In this document: positions 43,139-50,449 of the stretch, piece after piece
Numbering within the stretch: the first letter of the stretch is position 1
Layout: each line of letters begins with the position of its first letter
Source: Streptomyces diastatochromogenes
Lineage (GTDB): Bacteria > Actinomycetota > Actinomycetes > Streptomycetales > Streptomycetaceae
Length of the DNA stretch: 64,000 nt
Assembly (NCBI RefSeq): GCF_002242805.1
Contig: NZ_MCGQ01000014.1
Location: forward strand, 235,008-299,007
Direction: 5' to 3'
Translations under genes and position numbers: made by a program
Notes under the pieces: generated by a model
What the model was told of the DNA's origin: nothing
The model's input: the letters and a program-made list of their open reading frames with translations, nothing else
Database searches by the model: none

Positions 43139-44494
43139 CTACCAGCCGCCGAAGGAGTTCCACCAACCCCAGCGCTGTGGCGGCGCCTCGTGCGGAGCAC
43201 GGTCGGCGCGCCGCTCGGCGGGCGCCTCCATGACGGTCTGGGGGGATGCGGCCGTGCCCCGACGGGTGTCGGAGTGGGCCGCGGCGAAGGTCACCGGCAG
43301 TACGGCCGGGGCCCCGCACCACAGGGACGGGTGCCGCAGAGCACGGTCCGGGAGGGCGGGGCGGAGGTCGGCGAGTCGGTCCAGGAGCACCTCGAGCGCC
43401 GTCTCCGAGATCAGGCGAGCCGCTTCCTTGGCGGGGCAGCCGTGGGATCCGGTACCCCAGGCCAGGTGTGCCCGCGTACGGGAGGCCGTGGCGCCCTCGA
43501 GCTCCGGGTCGGTGTTGGCGGCCGCAAGACAGGGGATCACCAGGTCACCTTGCCGAATACGGTGCCCTGCCAGGATCGTGTCCCCGGTCGCCCACCGGCC
43601 GGGGATGTTGGGCATCGGCGCCCCTGCGTGGAGTGCTCGCTCCATGAGGCGGGCCACTGAATCTCCGGTCCCGGTCACCAGGGCCGGACCTCGATGTGCC
43701 AGCAGAAGGCGCACGCTGTTGCCGATCCAGCCGATGGTGCTCTCGCCACCGATCAAGGCGAGAGCGAGCAGGTTGTGGGCAACCTCGTCGTCGGACAACG
43801 CTGTGTCCTGAACCAGCCACGACGCAAGGTCGGGTGCCGGTGTGACGCTCCGCTCGTCCACCACCCGACGGAAGGCGTCGAGCAGCTTCGCATCTGCCTG
43901 CACGGCATCGGGGAAGCCGTTCACGACGGTCTGGCTCAGGACGTCGAGCGTGGCGATCGAATCGTCGGACAGGCCCAGCAGATGGGCGAACACCTCCCAC
44001 ACGAAAGGCCGGGCGTATCCGGCCATCAGGTCGGCGGTGCCCCGTACCGACCAGCTGTCCACCAGTGCGTTCGCCCGGTGGTGGACCAGTCGGCTCAGTT
44101 GCCTCGGATCGAGATGGCTGAGGGCCTCCGTCAGCGCACGGCGGTGCCGAAGGTGCTCTTCCCCGTCGAGCCGGAAGACGGCGGGGTGAGGACCGAGCAG
44201 CGGTAGCACGGGTGTGTCCTCCGGCAGCCTTCCATGAGCGGCGGCATCCCACCGCCGCGGGTCGCTGGAGTAGTGATCCGCTCTCCAGATGACCTCCAGC
44301 ACCTCCCGGTGGGTGAGCACCAGCCAGGCCGCGACGCCGGGGGCGATCTCGACCGGAACGACCGGTCCGCTGTGCCGGCGCAGGGAGGCGTAGAAGGCGG
44401 CGAGGTCCTGATCCATCGCCCGGCCGTGCAGCGGGGTGAGGCCCGCGCGGTACGGGCACGCGGGCATGGGGCCGGAGCGGCTCGTCGGTTCCAT
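43139..44494 (-). CDS. Cytochrome P450 lacking the ExxR motif, CYP157-like
   Basis: A 451-residue soluble P450. The haem loop WGTGSHGCPAKEAA carries the ligand Cys353 and the I-helix is GGEST (249-253). The K-helix ExxR, nearly invariant in P450s, is not found; the equivalent stretch reads VARLMER, so RLME replaces ELLR (residues 282-285). Streptomyces CYP157 proteins also lack ExxR, and the N-terminal region (GPVVPVEIAPGVAAWLVLTHREVLEVI) resembles that group. The C terminus has an extra 40-residue tail ending WGWWNSFGGW. The ATG at 44494 has AAGGAG upstream. Divergent from lacI across an operator; no ferredoxin gene is adjacent. Confidence 0.85.
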   Translation of the reverse strand: MEPTSRSGPMPACPYRAGLTPLHGRAMDQDLAAFYASLRRHSGPVVPVEIAPGVAAWLVLTHREVLEVIWRADHYSSDPRRWDAAAHGRLPEDTPVLPLLGPHPAVFRLDGEEHLRHRRALTEALSHLDPRQLSRLVHHRANALVDSWSVRGTADLMAGYARPFVWEVFAHLLGLSDDSIATLDVLSQTVVNGFPDAVQADAKLLDAFRRVVDERSVTPAPDLASWLVQDTALSDDEVAHNLLALALIGGESTIGWIGNSVRLLLAHRGPALVTGTGDSVARLMERALHAGAPMPNIPGRWATGDTILAGHRIRQGDLVIPCLAAANTDPELEGATASRTRAHLAWGTGSHGCPAKEAARLISETALEVLLDRLADLRPALPDRALRHPSLWCGAPAVLPVTFAAAHSDTRRGTAASPQTVMEAPAERRADRAPHEAPPQRWGWWNSFGGW

Positions 44495-44546
44495 CGGACT
44501 CCTTCGGTGGGTGCGGGCCGGCCCGAAGGCGCCTGTCGCGCCTGTC

Positions 44547-44562
44547 GGTAACGCGTGTAACC
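44547..44562. promoter_or_regulatory. LacI-type operator copy between lacI and P450 genes
   Basis: GGTAACGCGTGTAACC; the 14-bp core matches GTTACACGTGTAAC at 12 of 14 positions. It sits in the 114-bp gap between the P450 gene and the LacI-family gene, supporting autoregulation and control of the P450. Confidence 0.65.
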
Positions 44563-44608
44563 TGGAGGGGGCCGGTCAGAGGACCGGGAGGAACGGGTTA
44601 AGGGCGTC

Positions 44609-45619
44609 ATGGGCAAGGAGCCGACAGCGGCGGCAGCCGTCACGAGTGCCGACGTGGCGCGTCTGGCGGGGGTGTCGAGGGCGACCGTGTCCTTCGTCCT
44701 CAACAACACGCAGGCGCACCGGGTCAGTGCCACTACGCGTGCCCGGGTGCTGGCGGCGGCACAGCAGCTCGGCTATGTGCCGCACGCTGCCGCCCGGTCG
44801 CTGCGGGCGGGGCGGAGCAACCTCGTGCTCATGCCGGCGTCCGTCTCGGCGGTCGGAAGCCTGGTCAGCGCCTGGATCGACGACCTGCAGAGCGAGTTGG
44901 AACAGCACGGGTACGTCACCGTGCTCCACGCCGGGCGTTTCTCCGACCCCGTGAGCGCTGCCCGGGCCTGGGCCGAACTGCGCCCGGCGGCGGTGCTGGC
45001 CCTCGACGGTGACAGCCTGACCGACCAGGCCGCCGACGTGCTGGGCAGGGCCGGGGTGCGGGGTGTGCTGGCGTTCGCCTCCCATGACGTGAAGGGCGTC
45101 CACACCATCGGCTTCGACCACGCACGCGTCGGAGCACTGGCCGCCGAGCACCTCGTTTCCCGCGGCCGGCGGAACATCGGCGTGATCATGCCGCGGGAGC
45201 GCGGCCTGGCCACCTTCGCCCGGCCACGCCTGGCCGGGGCGCAGCAGGTCGCCGCCCGCAGCACGGCGGCGGCCGTCACCGCGGTCGAGATGTCCTACAC
45301 CCACGAGTCCGCCGCCGAACTGGCCGGGCATTGGCGCGAGTCGGGTCTGGACGGGGTGTTCGCCTACAACGACGACTACGCGGCGCTGCTGCTGCATGCG
45401 CTGCGCAACAAAGGGGTGACCGTCCCGGGGGATGTCGCTGTGGTCGGAGCGGACGACCTGGTGTTGGCGGCTCTGCAGCAGCCGCCGTTGACGACGGTGC
45501 GGCTGGACCTGCCCACGCCCGCTCAGGTCGCCGACGCCCTGCACGAACTGGTCGACCGGGGTGTGCCGCCCGAGGTTCCGGGCATGGAGCCGGTCCTTGT
45601 CCACCGTCAGTCCTCGTGA
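44609..45619 (+). CDS. LacI-family transcriptional regulator
   Basis: A 336-residue regulator. The N-terminal helix-turn-helix TSADVARLAGVSRATVSFVLN (about 12-32) is followed by the hinge helix (ARSLRAGRSNLV) and a periplasmic-binding-like effector domain (about 70-330) with the typical GFDHARVGALAAEHLVSRGRRNIGVIMP core. It is the best candidate for the protein binding GTTACACGTGTAAC, because copies lie upstream of this gene and of its neighbours. Its final 13 bases overlap the convergent PAP2 gene. The effector is unknown; the glycosidase and transporter suggest a glycoside or sugar. Confidence 0.92.
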   Translation: MGKEPTAAAAVTSADVARLAGVSRATVSFVLNNTQAHRVSATTRARVLAAAQQLGYVPHAAARSLRAGRSNLVLMPASVSAVGSLVSAWIDDLQSELEQHGYVTVLHAGRFSDPVSAARAWAELRPAAVLALDGDSLTDQAADVLGRAGVRGVLAFASHDVKGVHTIGFDHARVGALAAEHLVSRGRRNIGVIMPRERGLATFARPRLAGAQQVAARSTAAAVTAVEMSYTHESAAELAGHWRESGLDGVFAYNDDYAALLLHALRNKGVTVPGDVAVVGADDLVLAALQQPPLTTVRLDLPTPAQVADALHELVDRGVPPEVPGMEPVLVHRQSS

Positions 45620-46353
45620 CCGGCCGGCCGGCCGACGGTGCCACGGACGGGTGACGCATCCGCTTCCCGGCTCAGGAATGGTGTGAACAGCCACCACAGC
45701 ACAAGGGCGGTGCCCGCGCCCGTGGTGGCGCCGGCCACCGTGTCGCTGAGCCAGTGGGCGTGCAGCCATGTGCGGCTCCACATCATCGCGACCGTGACGG
45801 CGATACCGAAGGCCCACCAGCCTCGTCGGCGGGCCGCGGGGACGAAGAGGACGCCTACGACGACCACGAGGAGCGCCGTCCCGGCCGAGTGGCCGGAGGG
45901 GAATGAACCGTGGTCCACCCGGACCAGAGGGTGGGCCGGGCGCGGCCGGTCCACCCAGAACTTGAGGATGTGGACGACGGCCATGTCGCCCACCCCGTAG
46001 GTGGTGAGCAGAAACAGCAGGGACCACCAGCGTCTGCCTATCGCGAGGACGAGCAGCAGGCCCACGGGTATCACCGCCCCCAGCGGGCCACCCAGCCAGT
46101 TCAGTACGGAGGCCACGGCCGCGCAGGGGCCGCCGTGCGGGCCTCCCATCCAGCGCGACCAGGCGTCGTCGACGCTCTGGAAGACCGGACGTGCCGGGCG
46201 GGTGAGCACCGCGGCGGCGCATGCGGTGGTGACGAGCAGGAAGAACACCCCGAGCTTGAGCGTGCCGGACCGTGCGGGAGGTGCGGAGAGGCGGTGGTGC
46301 CCCGGGGGGATCGGTGCGGGAGCGGCGAGTTCAGCCGCCGGAGTCGTGGTCAT
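45607..46353 (-). CDS. PAP2-family membrane phosphatase
   Basis: A 248-residue membrane phosphatase with about six helices and complete PAP2 motifs: KFWVDRPRPAHP, SFPSGHSAGTA and SRTWLHAHWLSD. It is a paralogue of the 38579 protein (shared N-terminal RPxFQxxDD and LGGPLG segments), which has lost the PSGH histidine. Its 3' end overlaps lacI by 13 bases on the opposite strand. It lies downstream of the 46433 esterase, 79 bp away, in the same direction. Confidence 0.88.
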   Translation of the reverse strand: MTTTPAAELAAPAPIPPGHHRLSAPPARSGTLKLGVFFLLVTTACAAAVLTRPARPVFQSVDDAWSRWMGGPHGGPCAAVASVLNWLGGPLGAVIPVGLLLVLAIGRRWWSLLFLLTTYGVGDMAVVHILKFWVDRPRPAHPLVRVDHGSFPSGHSAGTALLVVVVGVLFVPAARRRGWWAFGIAVTVAMMWSRTWLHAHWLSDTVAGATTGAGTALVLWWLFTPFLSREADASPVRGTVGRPAGHED

Positions 46354-46432
46354 CAGGTACCTCTTGCGGCGCCGGACCGTCCGGCCGGCGCCACACGTGC
46401 TGGTCAGCGGCGACGGGTTGTACGGCCCGGGC

Positions 46433-47398
46433 TCATGCGGTCAGGTGGCGGGCGAGGAAGGCGACGCTTTCGGAGACGATCGGCGTCACGTCCGGGGTGC
46501 CGAGGAAGATGTGGTCGGCGCCTACCACCGGGCGCACGGTGACCTGGCCGCCGGCGCGCTGCAGGGCCTCGGCGAGCACCTCGCTCTGGCTGTAGGGCAC
46601 GAGACCGTCGGCCGTTCCGTGGATCAGCAGGAAGGGGGGCGGGGTGGCCGGACCGGCGTAGGTGACCGGGCTGGCGACGCGGGCGAGCTCCGGCAGCTCT
46701 TCGGCCGTGCCCCCCAGCAGCGCGGTGAACGGGTTGGGATATTCAGGGCCGGACGGCGAGGGCGGAAGGGTGTGCGACAGCAGCGCGCCCAGGTCCGATA
46801 CCCCGTACCAGTCGACGACGGCCCGGACAGCGCTGTCCTCGTCGCGTGCGCCCTCGGCGCCCTCCAGTACCGTGGCCGCTTCGGTGCCGTCGGCGCGGAC
46901 GAGGCCCGCGAGCGCGGCCAGATGACCGCCCGCCGATTCGCCCCAGACGCCGATCCGGTCCTTGTCGATGCCGAGGTCGGCGGCGAAGCGACGCACGTAG
47001 CGGATGGCGGCCTTCACATCGTGCAGCTGTGCCGGGAACGGCGCCTCCAGACTGTGCCGGTAGTCGATGCTCACCACCGCGAGACCGGCTCCCAGGATCG
47101 TGCCGTACAGCAGCTCGACGGGCACGGTCGGCGGCGGGAAGCGCCGGTCGCCGTCGAGCCATCCGCCCCCGTGGATCCACACCACGGCCGGCACCGGCTG
47201 CTCGGACGCCGGCACGTGCGCATCGAGCAGACGCGGCCGGTACCCGGGCGTGCGCGCGTACGTCACCCCGTCGAAGCGGCGCACACCGTCCCGGCCGACC
47301 AGCGGGGGAGCGGGAGCGAGAAACGGTGGCGGAGGCCATTCCATGTCGCTGGTCGGGGCCGGCTGTGCGGTCGGGTCTGTCGGAGGTGATGAGGTCAT
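46433..47398 (-). CDS. Alpha/beta-hydrolase esterase (HSL/BD-FAE-like)
   Basis: A 321-residue esterase with the oxyanion motif VVWIHGGGW (about 72), the nucleophile elbow GESAGGH (about 153) and a C-terminal Asp/His pair (HGTADGLVPYSQSE, ADHIFLG). The pattern is that of the hormone-sensitive lipase and carbohydrate-esterase-like group. No signal peptide, so it is probably intracellular. A perfect 20-bp LacI-type palindrome lies 91-110 bp upstream of the start. Confidence 0.87.
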   Translation of the reverse strand: MTSSPPTDPTAQPAPTSDMEWPPPPFLAPAPPLVGRDGVRRFDGVTYARTPGYRPRLLDAHVPASEQPVPAVVWIHGGGWLDGDRRFPPPTVPVELLYGTILGAGLAVVSIDYRHSLEAPFPAQLHDVKAAIRYVRRFAADLGIDKDRIGVWGESAGGHLAALAGLVRADGTEAATVLEGAEGARDEDSAVRAVVDWYGVSDLGALLSHTLPPSPSGPEYPNPFTALLGGTAEELPELARVASPVTYAGPATPPPFLLIHGTADGLVPYSQSEVLAEALQRAGGQVTVRPVVGADHIFLGTPDVTPIVSESVAFLARHLTA

Positions 47399-47488
47399 GT
47401 CCGCCTCTCTCTGTGGGCGTGTGTCCGGTGAGGGATTTTCCCGATGAATGTCCGGATTGCCCTTGTGTTCATGTAGGGCTCGCCCTAG

Positions 47489-47508
47489 CGTGTTACACGT
47501 GTAACACG
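47489..47508. promoter_or_regulatory. LacI-type operator, 20-bp perfect palindrome
   Basis: Contains GTTACACGTGTAAC with three more symmetric bases on each side, making 20 bp of perfect symmetry. A half-site, GGTTACACGA, follows at 47523-47532. It is in the divergent region between the esterase (minus) and a small ATPase gene (plus), and is the strongest copy in the window. Confidence 0.75.
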
Positions 47509-47573
47509 GGGGGTGGCTGGCAGGTTACACGAGAAATCGCGTGCGTGTCGCACCTTCTTGCCGGGGAGTTCGC

Positions 47574-48014
47574 ATGCTCGACCCCACCTTGTTCGCGCCT
47601 GGTCCGCCTTCGCGACGCCGTCTCTTCCACTGGGCGACCGAGGCTGCCGCGGCGGCGGTCCCTGGCGGGCGAACGTCTCTGCGTTGCGTTCTCGAGTACT
47701 GGCGTATCGCGCCGGAACTGGGTGAGGCGCTTCTGCTCGCGGGGACGGAGCTCCTGTCCAACGCGATCCGGCATGCGGGCGACGTGACGGGCTCGCTGCG
47801 CGTCACGGTCACCCTCGCGGAGGGTTGGCTGCAGCTCGACGTCGCTGATGGCGACCCCTGTATGCCGTGCTTCGGCCTCGATGCCGACGGCGAGGCGGAG
47901 GGCGGCCGTGGCCTCATGATCGTGAGCTTCCTGGTTCGTGAGGCCGGCGGCGAGCTGACGGCGTTCCGTGCCGGGTCCGGCAAGGTCGTCCGCGTTCGTC
48001 TCCCCGCCGTCTGA
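47574..48014 (+). CDS. HATPase-domain anti-sigma factor-like protein
   Basis: A 146-residue GHKL ATPase domain with an N-box (ELLSNAIRHAGDV), a G1-like DVADGDP and a G2 GGRGLMIV. Streptomyces carry dozens of such RsbW-like single domains that act as anti-sigma or serine kinase switches. The ATG at 47574 is preceded by GGGGAG; an upstream GTG is less likely. It is near the LacI operator and separated by 163 bp from the CoA ligase operon. Confidence 0.8.
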   Translation: MLDPTLFAPGPPSRRRLFHWATEAAAAAVPGGRTSLRCVLEYWRIAPELGEALLLAGTELLSNAIRHAGDVTGSLRVTVTLAEGWLQLDVADGDPCMPCFGLDADGEAEGGRGLMIVSFLVREAGGELTAFRAGSGKVVRVRLPAV

Positions 48015-48105
48015 CTCTCCACCCGTTCGGGACCTCGCCGACCGCGAGCGAGGCGCGCCTGCCCGTCGTCCGGCAGGGCACCGCAAAAATCTATGTCGTG
48101 AAATC

Positions 48106-48133
48106 TTGACGCTCGTAAAAACAACGACATACT
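48106..48133 (+). promoter_or_regulatory. Promoter of the aromatic acid CoA-ligase gene, shared element
   Basis: TTGACG (48106-48111), 16-bp spacer, CATACT (48128-48133), 45 bp before the ATG. The same arrangement with many shared spacer bases (CTTGACGnnCGTA...ACGnCATAC) occurs at 50394, which points to a common regulator of both. Confidence 0.55.
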
Positions 48134-48177
48134 TGCCGCACTCCCTTCGCTGCCCCCGAGACCGAGGTGTGCGCCCC

Positions 48178-49803
48178 ATGGAGCTCTCCCCGTCCGCCCA
48201 CGTGGACACCTTCTGCCGCGACCGACTTCCTCCCTTCCACCTCTGGCCCCAAGTGCACTTCGACCTGCCGGAGTTGCGGTACCCGGACCGACTCAACTGC
48301 GCCGTCCGACTGCTCGACGACGCCGTCGAACGCTGGGGCGCCGACCGGCGCTGTCTGCTGACCCCGACGGACCGCTGGACGTACGGCGACCTGCTGCGCC
48401 ACGCCAACCAGATCGCCCAGGTCCTCACCGAGGACCTCGGGCTGGTTCCCGGCAACCGCGTCCTGCTGCGCGGCCCCAACAACCCCTGGCTGGTCGCCTC
48501 CTGGTTCGGGGTGCTCAAGGCCGGCGGTGTCGTGGTCACCACGATGCCCCTGCTGCGGGCCGCCGAACTCGCGCAACTCCACGACATCAGCCGTCCCGTG
48601 GTCGCCCTGTGCGACCACCGGTACCTCGACGAACTCCAGGCCGCCGACGCGCCCGGACTGACCGTCCTTTCCTACGGCGGCCCGGGCGACGACGACCTGA
48701 TCCGCCGCTGCGCGGCCAAGGACGGTGTGTTCTCCAGTGTCGTGACCGCCGCCGACGACGTGGCCCTCATCGCCTTCACCTCGGGGACGACCGGGCGGCC
48801 GAAAGCGACGATGCACTTCCACCGGGATGTGCTCGCCAACGCCGACACGTTCTCCCGGCACATCGTCAAGCCCCACCCGGACGACGTGTTCACCGGAACG
48901 CCACCGCTGGCCTTCACCTTCGGGCTCGGCGGCCTGGTCGTCTTTCCCCTGCACGCAGGGGCGGCAACGCTCCTCATCGAGCAGGCGTCGCCGGAGAAGC
49001 TGGCCGACCTCGTCGCCGAGCACGGCGCCACGGTCCTGCTCACCGCCCCCACCGCATACAAGGCGATCATGGCCGCCGGAGCCGTGGACCGCCTGGCAGG
49101 CCTACGCCGGTGCGTATCCGCCGGAGAAGCGCTGCCCGCCCAGCTGTGGGAGGACTTCCACGCCGCGACCGGCCTGCGCATCATCGACGGCATCGGCGCC
49201 ACCGAGATGCTGCACGTGTTCATCTCCGCCGCCGACGACGACATCCGACCGGGATCCACCGGCAGGCCCGTTCCCGGCTACCGTGCGATGGTCGTCGACG
49301 ACAGCGGGGCGCCCGTCCCCGACGGGGAGCCGGGCCTGCTCGCCGTCGCCGGCCCGACAGGGTGCCGCTACCTCGACGATCCACGCCAGACGACGTATGT
49401 CAGGAACGGCTGGAACGTCACCGGGGACACCTACATACGCGATGCGGACGGCTACTTCTGGTACGTGGCCCGCAGCGACGACATGATCGTCTCCTCCGGA
49501 TACAACATCGCCGGACCCGAGGTCGAAAAGGCGCTCCTCGTCCATCCCCAGGTGGCGGACTGCGGCGTCGTCGGTGCGCCGGACGACCGGCGCGGCATGG
49601 TCGTCAAGGCGTACGTGATCCTCCACGAGGGTGTCGCCCCTGACGACGTAACCGTCAAAGAACTCCAGGACCACGTCAAGCAGACCATCGCGCCCTACAA
49701 GTACCCGCGGGCCATCGAGTTCGTCACCGACCTGCCGCGCACCGGCAACGGCAAGCTCCAGCGCGGCGAGCTGCGCCGGCGTGCCGCAGGAACGGCCGGC
49801 TGA
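48178..49803 (+). CDS. Aromatic acid-CoA ligase (salicylate- or 2-aminobenzoate-CoA ligase type)
   Basis: A 541-residue adenylate-forming enzyme of the benzoate-CoA ligase family. AMP-binding motifs are FTSGTTGRPKATMHFH (P-loop), GIGATEMLHVF, TGDTYIRDADGYF and a C-terminal Lys in RTGNGKLQRGEL. It activates an aromatic carboxylic acid as the CoA thioester. The genes that follow (salicylyl-CoA-type hydroxylase, gentisate dioxygenase) make salicylate the best guess, with anthranilate as the alternative. In Streptomyces sp. WA46 activation uses two proteins, SdgA and SdgB; here one ligase seems to suffice. Confidence 0.88.
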   Translation: MELSPSAHVDTFCRDRLPPFHLWPQVHFDLPELRYPDRLNCAVRLLDDAVERWGADRRCLLTPTDRWTYGDLLRHANQIAQVLTEDLGLVPGNRVLLRGPNNPWLVASWFGVLKAGGVVVTTMPLLRAAELAQLHDISRPVVALCDHRYLDELQAADAPGLTVLSYGGPGDDDLIRRCAAKDGVFSSVVTAADDVALIAFTSGTTGRPKATMHFHRDVLANADTFSRHIVKPHPDDVFTGTPPLAFTFGLGGLVVFPLHAGAATLLIEQASPEKLADLVAEHGATVLLTAPTAYKAIMAAGAVDRLAGLRRCVSAGEALPAQLWEDFHAATGLRIIDGIGATEMLHVFISAADDDIRPGSTGRPVPGYRAMVVDDSGAPVPDGEPGLLAVAGPTGCRYLDDPRQTTYVRNGWNVTGDTYIRDADGYFWYVARSDDMIVSSGYNIAGPEVEKALLVHPQVADCGVVGAPDDRRGMVVKAYVILHEGVAPDDVTVKELQDHVKQTIAPYKYPRAIEFVTDLPRTGNGKLQRGELRRRAAGTAG

Positions 49804-49856
49804 CACCCCTTCCGACTTCCCGCAGCCGACCGGATCGGCTGCCGAAAGGCACCTTC

Positions 49857-50351
49857 ATGGAAACCCCCAGCACCCAGCGGCCAACCCCACCGATCGGCGT
49901 CGGCGCCGATGATGCCGGCCATGCCTCGGAGGTGAACCTGCCCAGCATCGTCGTCGAGCGCCGGGTCGAGTGGCCCGACACCGATGCCGCCGGCCACTAT
50001 CACCACTCGACCGTCGTGCGGTGGGTGGAGGCGGCGGAGGCCGCCCTGCTGCGCCGCCTGGACCTGGCGCACCTCTTCGGCAGCACCCCGCGCGTCCACT
50101 TCGAGGCCGACTATCGCGCCCGGCTGTGGTTCGGAGACCTCGTGCGCATCGAGCTGCGCGTCACCAAGGTCGGGACCAGCTCCCTGCACTACGCCTTCAC
50201 CGTGCGCGGCAAGGGCGAAGAGCAGGCGGCCACCGGCCGGATGACGATCGCTCACTCCGCCGCGCGAGCCTCCGGGGCCACTCCCTGGCCGGACGAGGTG
50301 CGTCACCTCCTGGTCAACGCGGGGGCGCAGGCCCCCGAAACCCTGAGCTGA
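49857..50351 (+). CDS. 4HBT-type acyl-CoA thioesterase
   Basis: A 164-residue hotdog-fold thioesterase. The family's catalytic region is visible as VEWPDTDAAGHYHHSTVVRWVEAAE (Asp and His positions), followed by the usual FEADYRARLWFGDLVRIELRV. It would release a hydroxylated aromatic acid from its CoA thioester, most likely gentisyl-CoA to gentisate. ATG with AAAGGCAC upstream, 53 bp after the ligase stop. Confidence 0.85.
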   Translation: METPSTQRPTPPIGVGADDAGHASEVNLPSIVVERRVEWPDTDAAGHYHHSTVVRWVEAAEAALLRRLDLAHLFGSTPRVHFEADYRARLWFGDLVRIELRVTKVGTSSLHYAFTVRGKGEEQAATGRMTIAHSAARASGATPWPDEVRHLLVNAGAQAPETLS

Positions 50352-50393
50352 GCTGGGCAGACCATGCGAGCCACGCATCTTTATCGAGGTTTC

Positions 50394-50421
50394 TTGACGA
50401 GCGTAGGAATTACGGCATACG
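50394..50421 (+). promoter_or_regulatory. Second promoter of the aromatic operon, shared element
   Basis: TTGACG (50394-50399), 16-bp spacer, CATACG (50416-50421), 29 bp before the monooxygenase GTG. The spacer contains CGTA-GGAAT-TACG, an inverted repeat. Closely related to the 48106 element. Confidence 0.55.
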
Positions 50422-50449
50422 TTGTTCCTCGGAACACAAGGAGGACGCC

